Origin: Limosilactobacillus panis
GTDB lineage: Bacteria > Bacillota > Bacilli > Lactobacillales > Lactobacillaceae
Assembly (NCBI RefSeq): GCF_019797825.1
Contig: NZ_CP081855.1
Coordinates: forward strand, 372,001-436,000
Length of the DNA: 64,000 nt
Reading direction: 5' to 3'
This document shows positions 40,803 to 50,574 of the stretch, piece by piece. Below the pieces are notes generated by a model. The model searched no databases, had not been told where the DNA came from, and saw only the letters and a program-made list of their open reading frames with translations. A program made the position numbers and the translations under genes. The stretch's first letter is position 1; the number at the start of each line of letters is the position of its first letter.

Positions 40803-41033
40803 ATATTAAACGAAGGCAGCTGAAAAGAAGCATCAGAGTGCGCCTTTGGCTAGTATAGGACAGTCGTTGGCACGGTACGAGCCAGCGATTGTCCGGAATC
40901 AATGGACTTGCTTCGCGGCGCTAGAACACTAGGAGCACGCTTTGACGCGGAGCAAGCCTATTTGGCTTTTCCGCGATTACTGTGTAATATTCGAGAAATA
41001 AAAAGGGAGTAAGAATAGATTGTATCTTTTTCT
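40803..41033. repeat. Structured intergenic repeat, copy B
   Basis: A first hairpin GGACAGTCGTTGGC / GCCAGCGATTGTCC at 40858-40894. A second has arms CTTGCTTCGCG (40907-40917) and CGCGGAGCAAG (40946-40956) around a loop with CGCTAGAACACTAGGAGCA. The loop and G/C arm match copy A (34.8 kb) in inverted orientation. No gene. The ISL3 copy lies immediately downstream. Confidence 0.65.
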
Positions 41034-42522
41034 GGCTCTTCGTCAAGAAGTACTGATAAGATAAATTGAATAAGTTCTATGCAGCTCTTGCCTGACCCTG
41101 GACATGAGCTGTTTTATTATGCCAATTAATGGCGATATAAGAATTCGGCAGGGAAATCAGGATACGAACGCGGAAGTGGAAGAAGTTACGAAAGCCATAG
41201 GCAGTCCGTTTGATAACTTTAATCTTATTGTTTGTACCCTCAACGGGACCATTCGTGTAATGATCATATTTGAAGCTGGCGATGATTTCTTGACGATGGG
41301 TTCGCAGAGTGCGTTGGACCTTCTGAAACGCTTGGGGCAGCGCGGTCCATTTGATAGCTAATAGTTGGTTGAGAGCTGACTTACTCCGATGATTAACTGC
41401 TAGAATCAGGTCTTGGTAATATTGATAGGCCTGCTTAAGCTCGTCGTCGAAAGCTAATAAACGATGAATAACCTCAATATCAGTTAGCTGGGCGTAACCA
41501 AAATTGCGGCGGCGCCAAAAGTTATCATACTTGAGGAGTGCACTAGGGGTTAAGAGCAGTTTCCAAAAATGTTTGAGAGCTCGCCATTGCCGGGAACTTT
41601 TTCCGGCACGGTTCATTACTTTAATCCTAGTTTGGTTCAGGGCACGATAAGCTTGAGCTACGACATGGAAGTGGTCCGCGATAATTAAAGCATGCGGAAA
41701 TAGCTCTTGAATCAAGCGGCGGTAAGGAGTATAGAGATCGACCGTAACAGTTTGAACCGCTAAACGAGCGCGGTGACTATAACGCAGGAAGTAATTGCGA
41801 AGAAAGCTACTCCGGCGTGAAAGAATGATATCGAGCGTTCGATGGTTCTCAATGTTTACGAGAATCATGCTCATTCCGCTGGGCGCAAAGCGACCAGAAT
41901 GAAAGTCATCGAAGGCAATATGACGGGGAAGCCAATGGTAGTTAGGCTTAAAGACATGATCAAGGTGATTAATTACGCGCCTGACGGTCCAGCCCGAAAC
42001 AGAAAAATCATCGGCGATATCAGTTTGGGATTCATTCTTAACCAGTTGCATCATAATGCGTTGCTTAATACTCGTGGCGATATGGTGACGATATTGGACA
42101 TCCTCGACCGGAGCTAATTTCGTCACTGTTTGTGGACATTGAGGAGAAGCTGGGCAAATATACTTCTGCTTTTTAATCGACCAAACAGTCGGCTTGTAAT
42201 GAAGGTCTGCCCCATGATAGTTAACGATTTTAATGCCATTCTTGTACATTAGCCGGCCACAATGAGGACAATGCATGGGGTAGGATTGAACAAGATGGAC
42301 CACAATATAATCGCCGTGATCGGCAATCGAGTCTTCTTTAGTATTGGTATCAAGTTCAAGATGAGTGTCTTTAATTCCGAGAGCAGTTCTGATAGAATTA
42401 TCCATGAAAGATGGTCCTTTCTTAAACGAAGACGGGGGTCAGCCATCTTTCGTTTTTTATTTTAAATTTAAACCAAAATAAGCACTGATGTTAAATCCAT
42501 CAGTACTTAAAATTGTAGAACC
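41034..42522 (-). mobile_element. ISL3-family insertion sequence (1489 bp), intact
   Basis: Terminal inverted repeats GGCTCTTCGTCAAGAAGTAC.. at the left and the complement of GGTTCTACAATTTTAAGTAC.. at the right (16 of 24 match, with the inner AAGTACTGAT identical). An identical 8-bp direct repeat CTTTTTCT flanks both ends (41026-41033, 42523-42530), the duplication length of this family. Complete transposase inside, on the minus strand. Confidence 0.95.
41077..42405 (-). CDS. ISL3-family transposase
   Basis: 442 aa. N-terminal zinc-binding region (CPHCGRLMYKNG with a following CPASPQCPQ), a helix-turn-helix segment (SQTDIADDFSVSGWTVRRVI) and a DDE catalytic core (AFDDFHSGRF; ADHFHVV; GPVEGTNNKIKVIKR). 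Full length and uninterrupted, so the element may be active. Confidence 0.95.
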   Translation of the reverse strand: MDNSIRTALGIKDTHLELDTNTKEDSIADHGDYIVVHLVQSYPMHCPHCGRLMYKNGIKIVNYHGADLHYKPTVWSIKKQKYICPASPQCPQTVTKLAPVEDVQYRHHIATSIKQRIMMQLVKNESQTDIADDFSVSGWTVRRVINHLDHVFKPNYHWLPRHIAFDDFHSGRFAPSGMSMILVNIENHRTLDIILSRRSSFLRNYFLRYSHRARLAVQTVTVDLYTPYRRLIQELFPHALIIADHFHVVAQAYRALNQTRIKVMNRAGKSSRQWRALKHFWKLLLTPSALLKYDNFWRRRNFGYAQLTDIEVIHRLLAFDDELKQAYQYYQDLILAVNHRSKSALNQLLAIKWTALPQAFQKVQRTLRTHRQEIIASFKYDHYTNGPVEGTNNKIKVIKRTAYGFRNFFHFRVRILISLPNSYIAINWHNKTAHVQGQARAA

Positions 42523-42574
42523 CTTTTTCTCACCCCCTTTCCTTTTGGGTATTTATGTAGATTTCCTTAAGATT

Positions 42575-42603
42575 TTGGAGAGACTTCCAATCCATGATAT
42601 AAT
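42575..42603 (+). promoter_or_regulatory. Promoter of the lipoprotein gene
   Basis: TTGGAG (42575-42580), 17-base spacer, TATAAT (42598-42603) with an extended TGA. The ISL3 copy ends about 50 bp upstream and could affect it. Confidence 0.65.
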
Positions 42604-42632
42604 AAAATGGGCAGTAGCGAAGGAGGATAAAA

Positions 42633-43343
42633 ATGCAAAAAAAGCAACTATTTAATAAGGTGATTACTGGGGCGGCTGCGATGGCAATTGCTCTAACACT
42701 TGCTGCTTGTGGCAATCACGACTCAGCAACATCTAGTACTTCTTCGACAAGTTCATCTGTACGGTCCTCTAAGACAACGTCAGGCAGTGCATACCGTGCT
42801 GCTAACAAGTTGATTCGTAACGAGGACTACCAGGGCGCATATGACCGTTTGAACAATACTAACAACCGTTCAACGCAGGCAGACAATCTTGCTACTGATT
42901 TGCAAAACTACATGAGTGCTCGCAAGGCATACCGGAATGGGGACTATGCTACTGCTTCTAATAATCTAAAGGAACAAAAGTCAACTAGTCCGGCAATGCG
43001 CGATGCATATTCCGAGTTGCAAAATAAGATTGATAACGCTCAAAAGGGCAATACTGGTACAAATCAGAGTACTAACAGAGCGGCTACAACAAGCAACGCT
43101 GCCAAGAGCGCCGCTTCTTCATCGTCAACGACTGCCGCTAAGACGACTGATGATGTTGTGGTTGAATTTGCTAATAAGATGGGCTTTAGCGGCGAAAAGG
43201 GTTACCAAATTATCACCACTGGTAAGTCTGGTAATACCTACAAGTTTGAAGTTCGGCGAAACAACAGTGATAACACTGTTTCAAACATGGTCGGCTTCTA
43301 CCAATACAATAGCGAAACCGGTGCTGTTACCAAGTTGAGCTAA
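42633..43343 (+). CDS. Ser/Thr-rich lipoprotein
   Basis: 236 aa. Signal peptide with lipobox LAAC (Cys about 26), a Ser/Thr-rich linker, a helical repeat-like region (70-140: NEDYQGAYDRLNN, NGDYATASNNLKEQ), a second low-complexity linker of Thr/Ala/Ser, and a compact C-terminal domain (about 170-236) resembling a small beta/alpha domain. Surface-anchored. No specific function recognised. AGGAGG upstream; ends at a terminator. Confidence 0.85.
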   Translation: MQKKQLFNKVITGAAAMAIALTLAACGNHDSATSSTSSTSSSVRSSKTTSGSAYRAANKLIRNEDYQGAYDRLNNTNNRSTQADNLATDLQNYMSARKAYRNGDYATASNNLKEQKSTSPAMRDAYSELQNKIDNAQKGNTGTNQSTNRAATTSNAAKSAASSSSTTAAKTTDDVVVEFANKMGFSGEKGYQIITTGKSGNTYKFEVRRNNSDNTVSNMVGFYQYNSETGAVTKLS

Positions 43344-43360
43344 TTTACGGATGAATATTG

Positions 43361-43394
43361 AGGGAGTGCGACGTTTGTCGGGCTCCCTTTTTGT
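43361..43394 (+). terminator. Lipoprotein gene terminator
   Basis: AGGGAGTGCGAC / GTCGGGCTCCCT followed by TTTTTG. Confidence 0.75.
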
Positions 43395-43420
43395 TTCTGA
43401 CCAAAAAAGTGGGGAATAAA

Positions 43421-44299
43421 ATGTGTACAGTAATTACAACGGAACAACTTTTTAGTCGGACAATGGATTTTCCGCCACGAACACCATGGAAGTTAACTTA
43501 CCTCCCAGCCGACTACCAATGGCAGCCGGCCATTGGGCACCGGGTTGTGATTAACCACCACCGCATTCTTGGCGGGATGCGCTACTTTGCCGGCCACTAC
43601 CTGATTGGTGACGGTATTAATGATGCCGGGCTAGTCTGTGCGGAGCTCTTCTTTCCTGTTGCTGCGGATTACCAGGAATGGGTGCGCCCCCAAACGCTGG
43701 CCCTTACTCCTCAGGACTTCATTAACTGGGTACTGGGTAGTCATGACTCGGTGGCCGCGGTCTTGGCAGAATTAAACCAGGTCTCAGTTGTCGGCCAGCC
43801 ATGGTTCGATAGGCAACAATACCCCTTTCACTGGTTACTGATGGACAGGAGGGGGACCTTCGTGATTGAGCCCCTTAACGGCCGACTGCGGGCCCGGCCT
43901 AATCCCGCATCGGTATTTACCAATACTCCTGATCTTGATCAGCAGGTTGGTCACTTAAATACAATGCTGGGCTTAACCGGCCATCAGTTTAGCCGGGCAA
44001 CCATTCACCGGCTGCAGACCTATTCCCAGCCCGAGCCGCAAGGGGGAAGCTCCGTCGACCGTTTTAAGCGGGCCGCCCTTGCCCGGTGGCGGGGTCAGCC
44101 AAACACTTCCCAACAATTGCGGATATTTCTGCAGGACGTCACGGTGCCTCATAACCAACGCCACGCTCACAACTACACTCATTATCAGGCAATCATCGAC
44201 CGTTATCGTGGCGAGTATACGTTCTATGACCTGACAAATGGCCAGGAGATCCACAAAAATCTGGCATTGTTAACCGGGCCAGTGCCCAACCGTTTTTAA
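43421..44299 (+). CDS. Choloylglycine hydrolase family (linear amide hydrolase)
   Basis: 292-residue Ntn hydrolase of the bile salt hydrolase / penicillin V acylase superfamily. After Met removal Cys2 (MCTVITT) would be the nucleophile; SRTMDF carries the conserved Arg and Asp, and FTNTPDLDQQ the conserved Asn region. It is shorter than typical bile salt hydrolases (about 320-340), and the substrate loops differ, so the substrate (bile salt, acyl-homoserine lactone or N-acyl amino acid) cannot be assigned. Start 43421 preceded by GGGG. Confidence 0.82.
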   Translation: MCTVITTEQLFSRTMDFPPRTPWKLTYLPADYQWQPAIGHRVVINHHRILGGMRYFAGHYLIGDGINDAGLVCAELFFPVAADYQEWVRPQTLALTPQDFINWVLGSHDSVAAVLAELNQVSVVGQPWFDRQQYPFHWLLMDRRGTFVIEPLNGRLRARPNPASVFTNTPDLDQQVGHLNTMLGLTGHQFSRATIHRLQTYSQPEPQGGSSVDRFKRAALARWRGQPNTSQQLRIFLQDVTVPHNQRHAHNYTHYQAIIDRYRGEYTFYDLTNGQEIHKNLALLTGPVPNRF

Positions 44300-44304
44300 A
44301 AAGT

Positions 44305-44349
44305 TAAGCCACTATCCATTGGCATGATGTCAACGGATAGTGGCTTTTA
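44305..44349. terminator. Bidirectional terminator
   Basis: AAGCCACTATCCATTGG / CAACGGATAGTGGCTT between convergent genes. Confidence 0.85.
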
Positions 44350-44361
44350 GTAGTTAGTGAG

Positions 44362-45180
44362 TTAAAAGACGTACTTTTCAATTGCCTGGGCAACCCCATC
44401 GTGGTTGTTATCACCGGTAACAACATCTGTCACGGCAAGGGTCTTATCGACTGAGTTACCCATGGCCACCCCGAGTCCGGCAAACTCAAGCATTGAGTTA
44501 TCGTTTTGAGCGTTCCCCAGGGCCATTACTTCATCAGCGGTCAGTCCCAGTTCGCTGCTGAGCCGGTCCAAGGCCTTACCCTTGCTGGCTTCCTTATGCA
44601 TAAATTCAAGGTAAAAGTCCTCACTTCGCACGATTGAGAAACGGCTAGCAAGGTCTGCAGGCAGATCCTTAACAGCCTGGTCGATTTTTTCCTTGTTATC
44701 AACCATCATCGCCTTGGCTATCGTGTACTGGTCCTGAATGCGGGCCATTTCATCTAGGGAACGGTAACGAACCAGCATGCTGACCAGTTCGGATTCGTAG
44801 ATGGTGTAGTAGCTAAGGTTTTGATTGGTAGTGTAGATATAATCGCGGGTTTCGATTTGGGAGTGGACACCTTCTTTGAGGCAGTAGTTAACCCAGTCTG
44901 CATAGTCATTGAAGGAAATGCTGTAGTCAACCATGACCTTCCCACTGGTGGTTTGCGCGAGGGCCCCGTTAAAGCTGACAACGTACTCATCCTCGCGGTT
45001 TGCCAGGCCTAACTGGTCAAGGTAGGCGCGTACACCGGTCATTGGTCGTCCCGTACAGAGGACAATCTTAATCCCCTGCTGGCTAGCCTTTTTGATTGCG
45101 TCGACGGTCTTGGGCGTAATCTGGCGGTTGTCGTTGATTAAGGTTCCGTCAATATCAATTGCTATCATTTTAATTGCCAT
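44362..45180 (-). CDS. Cof-type HAD-superfamily hydrolase
   Basis: 272 aa. Cytosolic sugar-phosphate/flavin phosphatase type. DxD motif AIDIDGTL (Asp9, Asp11), LCTGRP (motif II), KGKALDRL (Lys) and MALGNAQNDNSMLEFAGLGVAM (acidic motif, with QND where GD/ND is usual). C2-type cap domain between about 85 and 190. AAAAGGAGA upstream. The substrate is not predictable. Confidence 0.92.
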   Translation of the reverse strand: MAIKMIAIDIDGTLINDNRQITPKTVDAIKKASQQGIKIVLCTGRPMTGVRAYLDQLGLANREDEYVVSFNGALAQTTSGKVMVDYSISFNDYADWVNYCLKEGVHSQIETRDYIYTTNQNLSYYTIYESELVSMLVRYRSLDEMARIQDQYTIAKAMMVDNKEKIDQAVKDLPADLASRFSIVRSEDFYLEFMHKEASKGKALDRLSSELGLTADEVMALGNAQNDNSMLEFAGLGVAMGNSVDKTLAVTDVVTGDNNHDGVAQAIEKYVF

Positions 45181-45235
45181 TACTAATTTCTCCTTTTAAT
45201 CTTAAATGCCATTGATCACCAAAAACTGGCCCGGA

Positions 45236-46597
45236 TTATTTTTTCGGGTCAACAATATGGTTATTTTTTATATAACTCTGGAATTTCTCGTAAATTGGCT
45301 CGAAAATCTCAATGTCCTGGTGCTTCTCTAGCATTTCCTTCGGGAAGAAGAACCGTTGGTCACCGGCTTCCCGCCCAGAAACACTCGCCACGAGGGTACT
45401 GACCTGGGACAATTCGACAAAGTCACCGTTAGGCTGGAGTAGTTCAATTTGGGTCTGTGGCTTAGATGCCTTCGGGTTATAGGTATCATATGGAAGCTTG
45501 AAGCTATCGTTGACAGCCGTGTAGTAACGACTGTCAAAGCCCGCTGTCTGAATCAGTTCGCGTAACCATGGTAAGAATTTCGCCGATTCCTGGTCATAGA
45601 TAGCGGACTTGAACGGCCGCCGACTTAAAAAGCGGTTCGCCAAGTCACTTAAAATATCGTCGCGCGAATGGGTCCAGTGGTTAAAGTAGGTTGTCAGGAC
45701 TCCATCATCGAGGGCGAGGTAGTCATCGAGGGTGAACCGATGATTGAAGAAGGGCATCAACATATGCGGGGTAAACTCCGGTTCAAAGTCACTAGGGTGC
45801 TCATAAATGTACTTTGCCCGCATCAAGAGGTGGTCCAAGATAACTTCCATTGCCCGGGAGACCGGGTGGAAGTAAACCTGTAAGTACATCTGTAAGCGGC
45901 TGATGATGTAATCCTCTACCGCGTGCATCCCCGAGATTTCAAAGGCAATTCCGTTTTTGACGGGGCGCATGACGTGGAGGACCCGGTCAAGGTCAAATTT
46001 ACCGTAGTTGGTTCCGGTATAGTAAGAGTCCCGCTGGAGGTAGTCCATCCGGTCAGCGTCGACTTGGCTTGAAATCATCTGGACAACCTGTTGGTTATGG
46101 TAGGTGTGGTCGATCACACTAGCTACCTGGTGGGGGAAGTCAGGTGAAACCCGGCGGAGGATCTTGTTAATGTTGGTTTCCGGACTCGTAATTAGCTGGC
46201 GGGTGATTTGCTCGTGGTTAGTAGCGAAGATGTGCTCAAAGGTGTGGGAGTATGGCCCGTGACCAAGATCGTGCAGGAGAGCGGCACACAATGCGACTGG
46301 TCGCTCGCCATCGTCCCACAGGCCATCGCCCGGCACCTGCTGGGGGTAGTTACGTTGAAAGTAATTACACATTTCCCGGGTAATTTCATAAACGCCGAGA
46401 CAGTGACCAAAGCGGGAGTGCTCAGCCCCGTGAAAGGTGAATGATGAGGTGCCGAGTTGCTTGATCCGGCGGAGACGCTGGAACTCCGGCGTATTGATCA
46501 GGTCGAGGATAATTTGGTTGTCAACAATGATCTGCCCGTGAATGGGATCTCTAAAGACCTTTTCTCGTGGGAGCTTTTCCTTGTAAAACGCTAGCAA
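45236..46597 (-). CDS. HD-domain phosphohydrolase (YwfO/dNTPase-like)
   Basis: 453 aa. N-terminal VFRDPIHGQIIV and an HD domain: His60/His65 in AEHSRFGHCLGV, His109-Asp110 in ALLHDLGHGPYSHTFE, and a later Asp in SSQVDADRMDYLQRDSYYTG. Related to SAMHD1-type dNTP triphosphohydrolases. TTG start at 46597, because AAAGGAGG lies six bases before it; longer readings would overlap the upstream gene. Three bases separate it from the lipoate gene, so it is co-transcribed. Confidence 0.9.
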   Translation of the reverse strand: MLAFYKEKLPREKVFRDPIHGQIIVDNQIILDLINTPEFQRLRRIKQLGTSSFTFHGAEHSRFGHCLGVYEITREMCNYFQRNYPQQVPGDGLWDDGERPVALCAALLHDLGHGPYSHTFEHIFATNHEQITRQLITSPETNINKILRRVSPDFPHQVASVIDHTYHNQQVVQMISSQVDADRMDYLQRDSYYTGTNYGKFDLDRVLHVMRPVKNGIAFEISGMHAVEDYIISRLQMYLQVYFHPVSRAMEVILDHLLMRAKYIYEHPSDFEPEFTPHMLMPFFNHRFTLDDYLALDDGVLTTYFNHWTHSRDDILSDLANRFLSRRPFKSAIYDQESAKFLPWLRELIQTAGFDSRYYTAVNDSFKLPYDTYNPKASKPQTQIELLQPNGDFVELSQVSTLVASVSGREAGDQRFFFPKEMLEKHQDIEIFEPIYEKFQSYIKNNHIVDPKK

Positions 46598-46598
46598 A

Positions 46599-47423
46599 TT
46601 AGTCCTCCTTTGAAAGTCGTTGTTGAAGTTTACTAATGGCAATCCGTTCATCATTTAAAGACTTGATGAAGTCGGCCTGCCACATCAGTTGGTCAAACTT
46701 AGCTTGCTGATGGTGGGGGAATACGTCACGCAAGCGTTGCTTGGCATCGGCCACCGTGACCTCATGACCAAGCAGGCTACTGATGGTCGTCATTGAAGTC
46801 GGCCAAACATCAGGGAAGTGCCACTTGTTTTCTTCATCACCGAGGCCGGCATCGTAAAAGTCACGAACCAGTTCCCCCCGGGTCATTTGCGGGCCACTGA
46901 TTCCGAGGTAAAGCATTACAACGACGCCGTTCATGTTGCGCCGCTGGGAAATTCCACCAATCTTTTGCCCGTCGACATGAACATCAAAGGACCCCGGGCA
47001 GTATGAGTGGGTGACTTCCCCGGTTTCAATTTGCAATTCAGGGAAGGCGGCTTTGATGACAGTGATCATCCGTTTATAGGCCTCATCAATCGTCAATTGG
47101 CGTGTTTCGAGGTGCCATGGAAAGAAGAGGGAGAAATTTAGGATGCCATCGTCACTAATCACGGCGAGGCCACCGGAATTACGGAGAAAGTAATGGTAGC
47201 CGTGTCGCTGACAAACATTTAATGCCTGATCCAGGTGAGGGAGGCGCTGGTCTTTAAGTCCCAGGATGACGGTTTTTTCCAGGGTCCAGAAGTGAAGAAG
47301 GGGGGTGGCCATTTTCTTGCTCGACTGGAGGAGGGCGTTAGTGTAAATGAAAGATGTTGTGTTATTTTGGGGAACCAGTGGCTGGTCGAATTCAGCAACC
47401 GGTTGCTTAGTAAAGTCATTCAT
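46599..47423 (-). CDS. Lipoate--protein ligase / octanoyltransferase family protein
   Basis: 274 aa, BPL_LplA_LipB fold. FLRNSGGLAVISDDGILNFSL and SYCPGSFDVHVDGQKIGGISQRR identify the LipL/LplA group; the Cys in SYCPGSFD is at the place of the nucleophile in LipL-type amidotransferases. Either transfers or attaches lipoyl/octanoyl groups to E2 or GcvH proteins. Start 47423 with a weak AAGAAGA. Confidence 0.85.
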   Translation of the reverse strand: MNDFTKQPVAEFDQPLVPQNNTTSFIYTNALLQSSKKMATPLLHFWTLEKTVILGLKDQRLPHLDQALNVCQRHGYHYFLRNSGGLAVISDDGILNFSLFFPWHLETRQLTIDEAYKRMITVIKAAFPELQIETGEVTHSYCPGSFDVHVDGQKIGGISQRRNMNGVVVMLYLGISGPQMTRGELVRDFYDAGLGDEENKWHFPDVWPTSMTTISSLLGHEVTVADAKQRLRDVFPHHQQAKFDQLMWQADFIKSLNDERIAISKLQQRLSKED

Positions 47424-47583
47424 GATTAATAATCTTCTTTTCTTATTCTTTATACATTTATTATACAAGAAACCGGCAGAAATTAATGGCTTTTGGTCAC
47501 CTTTTCGTCTGATTTCAAGTATAATTGGGAGGAAAATTACGGACAGAGAAAGGGTGCGATGAATTATCAAGAAAATTACGACG

Positions 47584-47985
47584 GTGCGGGTTAAGCTGAC
47601 AACGACAATTCGCCAGGATAATCAGCAGGAAAGCTTCTCCTTCAGTGAGGACGGCAACTTTGTTGAATTAAACGGCAAATATTACTTACGGTATATCGAA
47701 CACCAGAATGGCCAGGCCATCCCGGTTCAGTTTCGCCTGGACAGCCAGGTCCACCTTCACCGCGAAGGAACAATGCGGACCCAACTTGAATTTGACCAAG
47801 AGAAAGAAACGGTTACCCGTTACCGGACTGAGTATGGGGTAATCTGCCTGGAAGTCGTTACCAAACGACTGGAAAAGGATTTGGACCCGGCCGTTCCCAT
47901 GGGGCATCTCAATGTAGACTATGTTCTAAAAACTGGGGGCCAAGAGGTGGGAAATTACCAACTTCAATTGCAATTTAAGGCCTAA
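47584..47985 (+). CDS. DUF1934 (YwiB-like) beta-barrel protein
   Basis: 133 aa as given from GTG 47584 (VRVKLTTTIRQ...). Small calycin-like family, conserved before rpoE in Firmicutes; function unknown. No ribosome binding site fits this GTG. A good one (AGAAAGGGTG) precedes ATG 47559, which is in another frame, so the N-terminus may be frameshifted (see findings). Confidence 0.8.
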   Translation: MRVKLTTTIRQDNQQESFSFSEDGNFVELNGKYYLRYIEHQNGQAIPVQFRLDSQVHLHREGTMRTQLEFDQEKETVTRYRTEYGVICLEVVTKRLEKDLDPAVPMGHLNVDYVLKTGGQEVGNYQLQLQFKA

Positions 47986-48030
47986 TATTGTAAGATGTAG
48001 TTTAGACTTTTTGAAGGGATGTGCACCAAT

Positions 48031-48576
48031 TTGGAATTAAAGGTTTTTGACGGCCAAGACAAATCAGAACTTTCAATGGTTGAGGTGGCACACGCTATCT
48101 TAGCTCACCATGGAGAAGCAATGGCGTTTGTTGACCTGACCAATGAAATTCAACAATACCTGGGCAAGAGCGATGAGGAAATTCGTGAACGGCTCGCCCA
48201 GTTTTACACTGATTTGAACATTGACGGCAGTTTTATTTCCCTTGGTGACAATACCTGGGGCCTGCGGGCATGGTACCCATTCGAATCCATTGACGAAGCC
48301 ACGGTTGGTGAAAACGATGAGGACGAAGAAGACCGACCAAAGAAGAAGCGTCGTAAGGTTAACGCCTTCTTGGCAGATTCCAATGACGATGATGACGTTA
48401 TCGACTACGATAATGATGATCCAGAAGATGAAGACCTGGATGACAGCGACGATGACGACAACAATGACGATGATTACGATGAAGAAAACGATGACGATAA
48501 CGATTTAGACGACAACATTGAAGACCAATTATCCGAACTGCATGATGAAGACGATGACGACGATGATGACGAATAA
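48031..48576 (+). CDS. rpoE: DNA-directed RNA polymerase subunit delta
   Basis: 181 aa. N-terminal globular domain ([27 protein letters not shown] start, to about 90) and a very acidic, unstructured tail of some 80 residues that is mostly Asp/Glu with few interruptions. Binds core RNA polymerase and raises promoter selectivity and recycling. TTG start at 48031, with AAGGGATGTG upstream; ATG 48019 would sit on top of the ribosome binding site. Confidence 0.93.
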   Translation: MELKVFDGQDKSELSMVEVAHAILAHHGEAMAFVDLTNEIQQYLGKSDEEIRERLAQFYTDLNIDGSFISLGDNTWGLRAWYPFESIDEATVGENDEDEEDRPKKKRRKVNAFLADSNDDDDVIDYDNDDPEDEDLDDSDDDDNNDDDYDEENDDDNDLDDNIEDQLSELHDEDDDDDDDE

Positions 48577-48592
48577 ATCTTAAGCGTCGCTC

Positions 48593-48621
48593 TTGACTAT
48601 TTTACGGTGACCCTGTATTAT
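48593..48621 (+). promoter_or_regulatory. pyrG promoter
   Basis: TTGACT (48593-48598), 17-base spacer, TATTAT (48616-48621). The expected start falls on GGGC at 48629-48632. Confidence 0.8.
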
Positions 48622-48628
48622 CTGTATT

Positions 48629-48710
48629 GGGCGCCTGTAAAATACAGGCTATGAAGTTCGTAAATAAGTAAGCTCCCTGTTTCAGTTGAAATAGGGAGCT
48701 TTTCTTTATT
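48629..48710 (+). promoter_or_regulatory. pyrG leader with CTP-responsive attenuator
   Basis: The transcript should begin GGGC. A minor hairpin CCTGTAAAATACAGG is followed by a terminator AAGCTCCCTGTTTCA / TGAAATAGGGAGCTT (48669-48704) with T-rich tail. In Bacillus, low CTP causes extra G residues to be added at the start; the poly-G pairs with a CUCCC-type segment in the terminator and prevents it. All elements are present here. The same hairpin would stop readthrough from rpoE. Confidence 0.82.
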
Positions 48711-48729
48711 TATAACAGCTTACAATTAA

Positions 48730-50355
<1,626 letters not shown>

Positions 50356-50361
50356 TCTTAA

Positions 50362-50405
50362 AAATAGTGAAAGCCAAAATTCGTCAATCTTAGTTTCCAC
50401 TATTT
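50362..50405 (+). terminator. Possible pyrG terminator
   Basis: AAATAGTG / CACTATTT arms with a long loop and poor T run. Weak. Confidence 0.35.
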
Positions 50406-50574
50406 AGCTTAGTTTGTTTTCCAGCCGCCCTCCTTTTAATTTCCTTAAGATTACCCGGAAAAGGTTGTAATTTAATAAACAATTAATTATCATTACTATT
50501 GATTGTTTAATAGCAATACTTAACAAGATAAAAATAACTATAAAACTAACTATTTTAAGTGAGGAAACACGGAA

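Noticed and set aside
48340..48576. GA-rich repeated triplets that look like a microsatellite
   Set aside because: They encode the acidic tail of the RNA polymerase delta subunit, a known property of the family.
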